Shown here one piece after another: positions 1 through 5,786 of a stretch of 5,786 nt of DNA. The notes under the pieces were generated by a model that was not told the DNA's origin, did not search any database, and saw only the letters and a program-made list of their open reading frames with translations. A program made the position numbers and the translations under genes. This stretch comes from an uncultured Elusimicrobia bacterium (GTDB lineage: Bacteria; Elusimicrobiota; Elusimicrobia; Elusimicrobiales; Elusimicrobiaceae). Within the stretch, counting starts at the first letter, position 1; each line of letters opens with the position of its first letter. The stretch is taken from NCBI GenBank assembly GCA_945483375.1, contig CALYRQ010000067.1, positions 1 through 5,786 on the forward strand, in the 5' to 3' direction.

Positions 1-1
1 C

Positions 2-937
2 GATTTAAAAGGCCGCGAAGATATTTTGAAGGTGCACGCCAAAAAAGTAAAACTGGCGGCGGACGTGGATTTAAAAGTGGTCGCCAAAGGCACGCCCGGT
101 TTTGTGGGGGCGGACCTGGCCAACGTGATTAACGAAGCCGCCATTTTGGCCGCCCGCGCCGACAAAGAAGCGGTGGAAAAAATTGACATGGACGAAGCGG
201 TGGAACGCGTAATCGCGGGCCCGCAGAAAAAAAGCCGTATTATCTCCAAGCACGAGCGCGAAGTCATCGCCGCGCACGAAGTGGGCCACACCGTGGTCGC
301 GCGGCTGACGAACCATTCGGACCCGGTGCACAAAGTAACCATCATTCCCCGCGGTCAGGCTTTGGGTTATACGCTCCAACTGCCGCTTGAGGATAAATTT
401 TTAACGAGCAAATCCGAACTGTTGGACAAATTATGTATTCTGCTGGCGGGCCGCGCGGCGGAAGAAATCGTGTTCGGGGAAATTACCTCCGGCGCGAGCG
501 ACGATTTGAACAAAACCATGGCGTACGCCCGCAAGATGGTGGTGGAACTCGGTATGAGCGAAAAACTCGGGCCGATTGCGTTGCCGAACGGCGAAGAAAG
601 CGAGGTTTTTCTGGGGCGCGATTTATCCCGCCATACCACGTATTCGGAAGAACTCGCCCGCACGATTGACGAAGAAATTTTGAATTTGATTAAGTCGTCC
701 TATGCGCGCGCGAAGGAAATTATTGTTTCCAACCGCGCCGCGTTCGATAAATTGGTGGCCGTACTGCTTGAAAAAGAAGTGGTGGAAGCCGCCGAAATTA
801 ACGACATTTTGGGCTTGAAACCCGCAGCGAAAGAGGACGCTTCGCCCGAGCCCGAAACGGCAGAATCCGTCAAAGAGGAACCGAAGGCGCCGAAAGCCGA
901 CAAGCCGGAGGCTAAACAAGCGGAACTTTTTGACTGA
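2..937 (+). CDS. ftsH: ATP-dependent zinc metalloprotease FtsH, C-terminal part (5' end outside window)
   Basis: FtsH is a membrane-anchored hexameric AAA+ protease that unfolds and degrades misfolded membrane proteins and some regulatory proteins on the cytoplasmic side. The reading frame is open from base 2 and gives 311 visible residues, about the last 45% of a usual 600-700 residue protein. The N-terminal membrane segments, Walker A and Walker B lie upstream. Visible residues 1-65 are the end of the AAA+ module, with the family stretch TPGFVGADLANVINEAA. The peptidase domain follows: zinc motif HEVGH at visible residues 92-96 (bases 275-289), then ALGYT, LLAGRAAEEIVFGE, and TSGASDDL, whose second Asp (visible residue 168) should be the third zinc ligand. 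The usual motif is HEAGH, so the Val is unusual, but both His and the Glu are kept. After about residue 272 comes a low-complexity Glu/Lys/Pro/Ala tail ending ELFD. The family call is secure; only the start is missing. Confidence 0.97.
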   Translation, partial: DLKGREDILKVHAKKVKLAADVDLKVVAKGTPGFVGADLANVINEAAILAARADKEAVEKIDMDEAVERVIAGPQKKSRIISKHEREVIAAHEVGHTVVARLTNHSDPVHKVTIIPRGQALGYTLQLPLEDKFLTSKSELLDKLCILLAGRAAEEIVFGEITSGASDDLNKTMAYARKMVVELGMSEKLGPIALPNGEESEVFLGRDLSRHTTYSEELARTIDEEILNLIKSSYARAKEIIVSNRAAFDKLVAVLLEKEVVEAAEINDILGLKPAAKEDASPEPETAESVKEEPKAPKADKPEAKQAELFD

Positions 938-939
938 GT

Positions 940-962
940 TTTCCCCCGTTCGACGCGGGAAA
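940..962 (+). terminator. Hairpin directly after the ftsH stop; possible weak or Rho-type boundary
   Basis: The arms are TTTCCC (940-945) and GGGAAA (957-962), then a C-C mismatch (946/956), then CGT (947-949) pairing with ACG (953-955) around a TCG loop. The hairpin starts two bases after the ftsH stop codon. The following bases are TTACCGCA, not a U-tract, so it does not meet the rule for an intrinsic terminator. It could protect the ftsH mRNA 3' end, attenuate read-through or mark a processing site. The pairing is seen; the role is inferred. Confidence 0.4.
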
Positions 963-977
963 TTACCGCACGCCCGC

Positions 978-996
978 TCCGCCGCTGTCGGCCGGA
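978..996 (+). other. Second hairpin in the glmM leader
   Basis: TCCGCCG (978-984) can pair with CGGC (989-992) and GGA (994-996), leaving C993 bulged and a CTGT loop. That gives seven mostly G-C pairs. It ends about 12 bases before the glmM ribosome binding site. In GC-rich DNA such a stem can arise by chance, and I recognise no known riboswitch or leader family here. Confidence 0.35.
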
Positions 997-1008
997 ACCC
1001 GCGCGCAA

Positions 1009-1015
1009 GAGGAAG
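1009..1015 (+). promoter_or_regulatory. Ribosome binding site of glmM
   Basis: GAGGAAG is a good Shine-Dalgarno match, placed 6 bases before the ATG at 1022. It fixes the glmM start, which agrees with the conserved KYFGTDGVR N-terminus. Confidence 0.75.
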
Positions 1016-1021
1016 TGCATT

Positions 1022-2374
1022 ATGGGAAAATACTTCGGAACCGACGGGGTACGCGCCGTAGCGGGCGAGTTTCCGTTGGTGGATGATTTCATCCAAAAAT
1101 TGGGGTATGCGGCCCTCGGGCAGTTGCAAAAATACGCCCAGGGCGACCATTTAAAACCCCAGGTCATTATCGCGCAGGACTCCCGCGCGTCCGGCCCGGC
1201 CATTTTGGCCGCGCTTGAAAAAGGCATCCGCGCCAGCGGCGCCAACGTCGTGAGCGTAGGAATCGCTCCCACCCCGGCCGTGGCGTATCTCGTCAAACAA
1301 ACGGGCAGTTTGTGCGGCGTGGTCATTTCCGCCAGCCACAACCCGGCCGAATTTAACGGCATCAAATTTTTTACCAACGCCGGCACCAAATTGCCCGAAG
1401 CGTTGGAAAACTCCATCGAAGCGGAAATTGAATCGTTAACCTCCGTTCCCGAGCCCAAGGGAACTTTTGCCACGGACGAATCCCTCGTTAAACTGTACGA
1501 ACAATTTTTAATGTCTACCGTAGACGCGGACCTGTTAAAAGGCACCAAAGTGGTGCTGGACTGCGCCAACGGCGCGAGCTACAAAGTGGCCGCCAACGTA
1601 TTTGCCGGGCTGGGGATGGACGTAACCGTCACCGCCGCCAAGCCGGACGGTACCAATATTAATAAGAACGTCGGCGCGTTGCATACCGAATTTATGCGTG
1701 AGCTGACGGTAAGAGAAAACGCGTTTATCGGGTTCAGCTTTGACGGCGACGCGGACCGCGTAATGGCGTCCGACGAAAAAGGCCGCCAACTGGACGGGGA
1801 CAATATCATCGCCTCTTCCGCTCTGTGCTTAAAAGAGTCCGGCCGTTTGCCCGCCAACAAAGCGGTGCTTACCATTATGGCCAATCTGGGTTGCATTAAC
1901 TATTTAAAAGAAAACGGCGTGGACGTGGAACTGACCACCGTGGGTGACAAGTACGTGTCCGAAGCACTCGAAAAAGGCGGTCTGGCCATTGGCGGAGAAA
2001 CTTCCGGCCATATTATTTTCCGCCAGTTCGCCAACACGGGCGACGGTATTTTGTCCGCCCTGCAATTTTTGCAATTTGTAAAACGTTCGGGCAAGCCCGT
2101 CAGCTGGTTTGCCGACCAATGGAAGCGTTACCCCAGCAAATTAAAAGCCGTGGCCGTAACGCAAAAACCGCCGCTGGCCAGCCTGGAGGGTTTCCTCCCC
2201 GGCGTGACGGAAATTGAAAAGCAGATGGGCGGCAAAGGCCGCGTCATCGTGCGCTACAGCGGTACCGAGCCCAAACTCCGCATTTTGGTGGAGGGGGAAG
2301 AGGAAACGTTGGTGGACCGCGTAATGAACGAAGTGGAAACTTTGTACCGGCAAAAAACGGAGGTTTTGAAATGA
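1022..2374 (+). CDS. glmM: Phosphoglucosamine mutase
   Basis: This cytoplasmic enzyme interconverts glucosamine-6-phosphate and glucosamine-1-phosphate, the step between GlmS and GlmU on the way to UDP-GlcNAc. The product is 450 residues, the normal family length. It carries the GlmM-type start KYFGTDGVR, the catalytic loop SASHNP with phosphoserine Ser105, the Mg-binding loop DGDADR (241-246), the sugar-binding loop GGETSGH (324-330), and the phosphate-binding loop RYSGTEPKLR (411-420). All four domains of the phosphohexomutase fold are therefore represented. The KYFGTDGVR start separates it from ordinary phosphomannomutases or phosphoglucomutases. After GVR the sequence reads AVAGEFPL where GVAN..PL is usual, and the metal loop has Ala where Gly is common; neither removes a catalytic side chain. 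It lies 84 bases after ftsH and overlaps pdxJ by 4 bases. No cdaA/cdaR or folP, frequent partners of glmM, lies between it and ftsH. Confidence 0.97.
   Translation: MGKYFGTDGVRAVAGEFPLVDDFIQKLGYAALGQLQKYAQGDHLKPQVIIAQDSRASGPAILAALEKGIRASGANVVSVGIAPTPAVAYLVKQTGSLCGVVISASHNPAEFNGIKFFTNAGTKLPEALENSIEAEIESLTSVPEPKGTFATDESLVKLYEQFLMSTVDADLLKGTKVVLDCANGASYKVAANVFAGLGMDVTVTAAKPDGTNINKNVGALHTEFMRELTVRENAFIGFSFDGDADRVMASDEKGRQLDGDNIIASSALCLKESGRLPANKAVLTIMANLGCINYLKENGVDVELTTVGDKYVSEALEKGGLAIGGETSGHIIFRQFANTGDGILSALQFLQFVKRSGKPVSWFADQWKRYPSKLKAVAVTQKPPLASLEGFLPGVTEIEKQMGGKGRVIVRYSGTEPKLRILVEGEEETLVDRVMNEVETLYRQKTEVLK
2359..2363 (+). promoter_or_regulatory. Ribosome binding site of pdxJ, inside glmM
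   Basis: A perfect GGAGG core lies in the last codons of glmM, 7 bases before the pdxJ ATG at 2371. It supports the ATGA overlap start, and suggests pdxJ can recruit ribosomes itself as well as by coupling to glmM translation. Confidence 0.8.
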
Positions 2375-3087
2375 CTTTAAAATTAGGCGTTAATATCGAC
2401 CATATTGCCACTTTGCGCCAGGCGCGCCGCGCTCCGTACCCGGACCCGGTGGACGCCGCGGCCGTGTGTCTCAGCACGGGGGCGGATTATATCGTCGTTC
2501 ATCTGCGCAAAGATGAACGCCACATCAACGAGAAAGACGTGGCCCGTTTGTGCAAAACCTTCCCCGGCAAAATCCATCTGGAATGTTCCTACACGCCGGA
2601 ACTGGAAAAAGCCGCGCTTAAATATAAACCGTTTTCCGTTTGCATCGTGCCGGAAGAACCCGGCGAAGTAACCACCACGGGCGGCCTTAAATTTACGCCC
2701 AAAGTGCAAAAACGCCTGATGGAGATGATTGAAAAACTCCACAAAAAGAAAATTTTAGTCAGTCTGTTCGTCAGCCCCGTTGCGGCGGATATCCGCACTG
2801 CGGCCAAATTGGGCGCGGACATTGTGGAACTGTGCACGCGCGATTACAGCGAAGCGACCACGGCCAAAGCCTCCCGCAAATTATTGCAGGATTTGGCACT
2901 GTCGACTTTGCTCGCCAAAGAACTGGGGCTCGAAGTCCACGCCGGGCACGGTCTGGATTACCATAATGTGCTGGCGGTGGCGGACATCGGCGGCATGGCG
3001 TGCATGAACATCGGGTTCTCCATCATCACGCGCTCGGTGTTTGCGGGGCTGCCCGCGGCCGTAAGCGAAATGAAAGGCTTATTATAA
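2371..3087 (+). CDS. pdxJ: Pyridoxine 5'-phosphate synthase
   Basis: PdxJ condenses 1-deoxy-D-xylulose 5-phosphate with 3-amino-2-oxopropyl phosphate to form pyridoxine 5'-phosphate, the ring-closing step of DXP-dependent vitamin B6 synthesis. At 238 residues it matches the family length of about 240 and should form a single (beta/alpha)8 barrel. Visible family motifs are GVNIDHIATLRQAR (6-19), YPDPV (23-27), VHLRKDERHI with His44, the Glu71 of HLECS, VPEEPGEVTTTGGL (94-106), and HAGHGLDYHNV (190-200) with His193. These include the equivalents of the E. coli catalytic residues His45, Glu72 and His193. The start overlaps the glmM stop as ATGA. In E. coli and many other bacteria pdxJ sits directly before acpS; here glmS is between them. 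Presence of pdxJ implies that the organism uses the PdxA/PdxJ route rather than the PdxS/PdxT route. Confidence 0.97.
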   Translation: MTLKLGVNIDHIATLRQARRAPYPDPVDAAAVCLSTGADYIVVHLRKDERHINEKDVARLCKTFPGKIHLECSYTPELEKAALKYKPFSVCIVPEEPGEVTTTGGLKFTPKVQKRLMEMIEKLHKKKILVSLFVSPVAADIRTAAKLGADIVELCTRDYSEATTAKASRKLLQDLALSTLLAKELGLEVHAGHGLDYHNVLAVADIGGMACMNIGFSIITRSVFAGLPAAVSEMKGLL

Positions 3088-3091
3088 GGAG
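3086..3091 (+). promoter_or_regulatory. Ribosome binding site of glmS, overlapping the pdxJ stop
   Basis: AAGGAG shares its first two bases with the TAA stop of pdxJ and lies 5 bases before the glmS ATG at 3097. It is the only regulatory element that fits in the 9-base gap, which leaves no room for a glmS ribozyme. Confidence 0.8.
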
Positions 3092-3096
3092 CGTCT

Positions 3097-4938
3097 ATGT
3101 GCGGAATTATTGGTTATGTGGGGAACAACAACAGCGTCCCTTACATCATAGACGGTCTTAAAAAATTGGAATACCGCGGATACGACTCCGCCGGCGTTTC
3201 CATTTTGCAAAACGGGCGGCTGGTAACGGTGCGCGCCGTAGGCAAGGTGGCGGAACTGGAAAAAGCTGCGCTTCTGGCCAATCCCAAAGGTTCGACGGGT
3301 ATCGGCCACACGCGCTGGGCTACGCACGGCAAACCGAGCGAGGAAAACTCCCACCCGCATACCGACTGCACGGGCGATATTGTCGTCGTGCATAACGGTA
3401 TCATCGAAAACTATCTTATCCTGCGCGACAAATTAAAATCCCTCGGCCACCAGTTCAAAAGCGAAACGGATACCGAGGTCATTGCACACTTAATTGAAGA
3501 AAATTTAAAGCACGTTTCCGGCAAGAACGACGCGGACCTGCTGATTAAAGCCGTGCAAAAAACGAACGCGGAAATTTCCGGCGCGTTTGCGTACGGCGTA
3601 TTGTGGGCGCGTACGCCCGGGCTGATCGTCGGCGTAAAAAACCAAAGCCCGATGGTGGTGGGCCTCGGCGAAAATGAAAACTTTTTGGCGTCCGACGTTC
3701 CCGCCTTCTTAAAACACACGAACAAAGTGCTGTTTTTGGAAGACGGCGAAATTGCCGTGTTGCGCGTGGACGGCGTAACCGTGCTGGATAAAGCCGGCAA
3801 AGCCAAAAAAGTAAAACCCGTTAAAATCTCCTGGGACCAGCAAACCGCCGAAAAAGGCGGATATCCGCACTTCATGCTGAAAGAAATTTACGACCAACCC
3901 CAAGCCATCGAAGACACCCTGCGCACCGCGCGGACCGACTTCGGCAAAATCCTGGGGCTCAATACGGAAGCGTTGCGCGGCCTGCAGAATATTCATATTA
4001 TCGCCTGCGGTACGGCGTATCATGCGGGGCTTGTCGGCAAGTATTATATCGAACAGTTTGCCGGTATTCCCGTCAGCGTGGACCTGGCGAGCGAATACAA
4101 ATACCGCACCGTTCCGCACCGCGTGGATACGCTGGCGATTGCCATCAGCCAGTCGGGCGAAACGGCCGATACCATCGGCGCGGTAAAAAAAGCCAAGTCG
4201 CTCGGGTTCCGTACGCTTGCCATTTGCAACGTGCTGGGTTCTACGCTTACGCGCACGTGCGACAGCACGTTCTTTACCCATTGCGGGCCGGAAATCAGCG
4301 TGGCGTCCACCAAGGCGTTTACCAGCCAAATTACGTCGATGTACGCGCTGGCGATTTTTCTGGGTAACGCCAATGGGAACCTCAGCCAAAACGTATTCGA
4401 CAAACTTTATAAAGAACTGATGGCATTACCCAAAGCCATGAGCGAAGTGGTGAAAGACGAATATACCGTCCGCCACTTAACGCGCAAAATTTACAAAGCG
4501 GACCGCTTTATATTTTTGGGCCGCAACGTAAACTTTCCGATTGCGCTGGAAGGCGCGCTTAAATTAAAAGAAGTTTCTTACCGCAGTGCGGAAGGGTTTG
4601 CGGCGGGGGAAATCAAGCACGGGCCAATTTCGATTATTGATAAAGGCACCCCCGTATTTATGCTCATGCCGCACGACAGCCTGTTTGAAAAAATGCTCTC
4701 CGCTTGCCAGGAATGCCGCGCCCGCGGCGCGTTTGTAGTGGCGGTTACTACGCCGGACGGCGAAAAACAGGCCAAAGACGTGGCGGACAAAGTGTTGCTC
4801 GTGCCGCAGGCGAGTGAGTTTTTACAGCCCGCTTTGAATGTGGTGCCTTTGCAGTTTTTGGCGTATTGGATTGCCAAACGGCTGGGGTGCGATATTGACC
4901 AACCGCGCAACCTGGCTAAGAGCGTAACGGTGGAATAA
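3097..4938 (+). CDS. glmS: Glutamine--fructose-6-phosphate aminotransferase (isomerizing)
   Basis: GlmS makes glucosamine-6-phosphate and glutamate from fructose-6-phosphate and glutamine, the committed entry to amino-sugar synthesis in the cytoplasm. The 613-residue product is full length (E. coli 609). The N-terminal class II glutaminase domain (about 1-240) starts MCGIIGYVG, with Cys2 becoming the N-terminal nucleophile after Met removal, and has GHTRWATHGKP (70-80) and HNGIIENY (99-106). Two SIS isomerase domains follow. The first (about 290-430) has ACGTAYHAG (303-311), SQSGETADT (351-359) and STKAFTSQ (404-411). The second (about 460-600) has EGALKLKEVSY with Glu492 and GEIKHGP with His508. 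The C-terminus PRNLAKSVTVE contains the fructose-binding Lys608. The interdomain region around 232-245 is rich in Lys. It lies 9 bases after pdxJ and 1 base before acpS, and supplies the substrate of GlmM from the same cluster. No leader riboswitch is possible in the gap, so any feedback on its expression must act elsewhere. Confidence 0.98.
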   Translation: MCGIIGYVGNNNSVPYIIDGLKKLEYRGYDSAGVSILQNGRLVTVRAVGKVAELEKAALLANPKGSTGIGHTRWATHGKPSEENSHPHTDCTGDIVVVHNGIIENYLILRDKLKSLGHQFKSETDTEVIAHLIEENLKHVSGKNDADLLIKAVQKTNAEISGAFAYGVLWARTPGLIVGVKNQSPMVVGLGENENFLASDVPAFLKHTNKVLFLEDGEIAVLRVDGVTVLDKAGKAKKVKPVKISWDQQTAEKGGYPHFMLKEIYDQPQAIEDTLRTARTDFGKILGLNTEALRGLQNIHIIACGTAYHAGLVGKYYIEQFAGIPVSVDLASEYKYRTVPHRVDTLAIAISQSGETADTIGAVKKAKSLGFRTLAICNVLGSTLTRTCDSTFFTHCGPEISVASTKAFTSQITSMYALAIFLGNANGNLSQNVFDKLYKELMALPKAMSEVVKDEYTVRHLTRKIYKADRFIFLGRNVNFPIALEGALKLKEVSYRSAEGFAAGEIKHGPISIIDKGTPVFMLMPHDSLFEKMLSACQECRARGAFVVAVTTPDGEKQAKDVADKVLLVPQASEFLQPALNVVPLQFLAYWIAKRLGCDIDQPRNLAKSVTVE

Positions 4939-4939
4939 G

Positions 4940-5290
4940 ATGGAAATAGTCGGCCTGGGAACGGATTTGATAGAAGTGGAACGCATTAAAGCGTTTGCCG
5001 GGAAACCGGGCGCGCTTGAGCGGATTTTTTCGGAAGAAGAAATCGCCTACTGTTTGGCGCGCAAAAACCGTTACCAGCATTTGGCCGTCCGCTTTGCGGC
5101 CAAAGAAGCCGTTTACAAAGCCTTGCCGTTCGACGGCGTGGCGTTTAAAAGTATTTCCGTTACCAATTTGGAAAGCGGCCGTCCCGCGGTGCATGTAAAC
5201 GACCGCCGTTTCGACGGTCTGAATATTCTTATTTCGCTGTCGCATACAGAACATTACGCAACGGCTACGGCGGTGGTGTACCGTGATTAA
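4940..5290 (+). CDS. acpS: Holo-[acyl-carrier-protein] synthase
   Basis: AcpS transfers 4'-phosphopantetheine from coenzyme A to the conserved serine of apo-acyl carrier protein, which activates it for fatty acid synthesis. The 116-residue product is at the short end of the AcpS range (E. coli 126). It has the two family signatures: GLGTDLIEVERI at 5-16, with Mg-binding Asp9, and RFAAKEAVYKAL at 51-62, with Glu56. The C-terminal SLSHTEHYATATAVVY (99-114) is also typical. These mark the small trimeric AcpS type rather than the larger Sfp type. The ATG lies 1 base after the glmS stop, with a weak GGTGGA (4929-4934) inside the last glmS codons, so translation is probably coupled to glmS. Its last 8 bases overlap the start of the dehydratase gene that follows. 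Confidence 0.96.
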   Translation: MEIVGLGTDLIEVERIKAFAGKPGALERIFSEEEIAYCLARKNRYQHLAVRFAAKEAVYKALPFDGVAFKSISVTNLESGRPAVHVNDRRFDGLNILISLSHTEHYATATAVVYRD

Positions 5291-5786
5291 AAAAATAACG
5301 CGCGAAGAAGCCCGGCAGTTATTTCCCGTCCGCCCGCCAGACGCCAACAAAGGTTCGTTCGGCCGCGTGCTGGTGGTGGCGGGTTCGCGCACGATGTGCG
5401 GCGCGGGTTTTTTGTGCGCCAAAAGCGCGCTGTTGGCGGGGGCGGGGCTTGTATTTTGGGCGCTTCCCAAAAGCATGCAGCCTGCATTTGCCGCCGCACT
5501 GCCGGAAGTTATCACGCTGCCGCTTGCGGAAACGGAAGAGGGATATTTAGCCGCGGAAGCGTTTGACGAACTGCAGTCTTTTTGTGCGGACAGAAAGCCG
5601 TCGGTGGCCGTTATCGGCCCGGGTATGGGCAAAAGCCCGCTGCTCTCCCGCTTATTGACGGAGCTGGATTTGCCGCAAATCGTAGATGCCGATGCGCTTA
5701 ATTTTATGGCAGCGGAAAACGGCACCGTTTGGCCGCATCATACCCCTGTTATTTATACGCCGCATCCGGGCGAAGTGGCGCGGCTC
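5283..5786 (+). CDS. nnrD: ADP/ATP-dependent (S)-NAD(P)H-hydrate dehydratase, N-terminal part (3' end outside window)
   Basis: NnrD repairs NADH or NADPH damaged by hydration, dehydrating the S-epimer with ADP or ATP; it has a ribokinase-like fold (YjeF C-terminal domain family, also called CARKD). The frame is open to the right edge and gives 168 residues of a usual stand-alone length of about 280. Motifs in order are NKGSFGRVLVVAGS (22-35), GAGFLCAKSALLAGAGLV (40-57), GPGMG (112-116), DADALN (135-140) and TPHPGEVARL (159-168). The GTG at 5283 is chosen because the frame has a stop at 5220-5222 with no ATG, GTG or TTG in between, and later starts would lose the KGxxG motif. GGTGG at 5272-5276 could serve as a weak ribosome binding site. 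It overlaps acpS by 8 bases. The protein begins directly in the dehydratase domain, so the NnrE epimerase domain fused upstream in E. coli-type YjeF (Nnr) is absent here. Confidence 0.92.
   Translation, partial: MIKKITREEARQLFPVRPPDANKGSFGRVLVVAGSRTMCGAGFLCAKSALLAGAGLVFWALPKSMQPAFAAALPEVITLPLAETEEGYLAAEAFDELQSFCADRKPSVAVIGPGMGKSPLLSRLLTELDLPQIVDADALNFMAAENGTVWPHHTPVIYTPHPGEVARL

Larger units (their letters stand above)
938..1021 (+). other. ftsH-glmM intergenic spacer with two predicted hairpins
   Basis: This 84-base gap is the only non-coding stretch of any size in the window. It contains two inverted repeats (listed separately) and the glmM ribosome binding site. I see no convincing sigma-70 -35/-10 pair in it and no T-run after either hairpin. 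It may simply be a leader within a longer transcript, or a partial transcription boundary between ftsH and the glmM cluster. Confidence 0.7.

Noticed and set aside
26..28. TTG as a start codon for the ftsH reading frame
   Set aside because: The frame is open upstream to base 2 and encodes the conserved FtsH residues before it (GREDIL). The gene therefore enters from outside the window and the TTG is an internal Leu.
666..694. TTGACG with ATTAAG 17 bases later, a promoter-like pair inside ftsH
   Set aside because: The -10 element matches the consensus at only about half its positions, and the sequence is fully explained by conserved FtsH codons. It is also far from the glmM start.
700..1569. 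Minus-strand open frame of 289 codons
   Set aside because: It runs antisense across the end of ftsH, the spacer and the start of glmM, both of which are unambiguous genes. The translation is Ser/Ala/Thr-rich and shows no recognisable domain. It is a by-product of the sense-strand codon pattern.
3088..3096. Possible glmS ribozyme upstream of glmS
   Set aside because: The gap to pdxJ is 9 bases and is filled by the ribosome binding site. A glmS ribozyme needs well over 100 bases of leader, and the upstream DNA is clearly pdxJ coding sequence.
3709..4389. Minus-strand open frame of 226 codons opposite glmS
   Set aside because: It lies wholly inside the well-conserved SIS region of glmS and has an Arg/His/Phe-rich translation typical of an antisense shadow.
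4916..5725. Minus-strand open frame of 269 codons opposite acpS and nnrD
   Set aside because: The sense strand carries full AcpS and NnrD motifs. The antisense product has no recognisable motif, so it is a shadow frame.

Overview
This window is a compact, one-directional run of bacterial housekeeping genes, all on the + strand. In order they are the 3' part of ftsH, then glmM, pdxJ, glmS, acpS, and the 5' part of a stand-alone nnrD. Base composition by rough count is slightly above 50% G+C, and codon choice looks uniform across all genes. I see no mobile element, tRNA, rRNA, CRISPR array or recent insertion. Products and gene order point to a bacterium with DXP-dependent vitamin B6 synthesis. 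From memory, a glmM-pdxJ-acpS-nnr block near ftsH is typical of Deltaproteobacteria such as Geobacter, and a deep Gram-negative lineage such as Elusimicrobiota is another possibility. The sequence alone does not settle the phylum.

Layout: bases 2-937 encode the end of the AAA+ lid, the zinc peptidase domain and a charged tail of FtsH. An 84-base non-coding gap (938-1021) follows, holding two GC-rich hairpins and a ribosome binding site. From 1022 to the right edge there is almost no non-coding DNA. glmM and pdxJ share an ATGA overlap, glmS starts 9 bases after pdxJ with its Shine-Dalgarno touching the pdxJ stop, acpS starts 1 base after glmS, and nnrD starts with GTG 8 bases inside acpS. This is the signature of a single, translationally coupled transcription unit.

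Function: GlmS makes glucosamine-6-phosphate from fructose-6-phosphate and glutamine, and GlmM isomerises it to glucosamine-1-phosphate. These are consecutive steps towards UDP-GlcNAc for peptidoglycan and lipopolysaccharide. PdxJ closes the pyridoxine ring, AcpS activates acyl carrier protein for lipid synthesis, NnrD repairs hydrated NAD(P)H, and FtsH is the membrane quality-control protease. The shared theme is envelope precursors plus cofactor supply and repair.

I found no convincing undescribed system. The points worth a second look are modest: glmS lodged inside the pdxJ-acpS pair, the structured ftsH-glmM spacer, small departures from consensus in FtsH and GlmM, and an NnrD without its usual epimerase partner domain.
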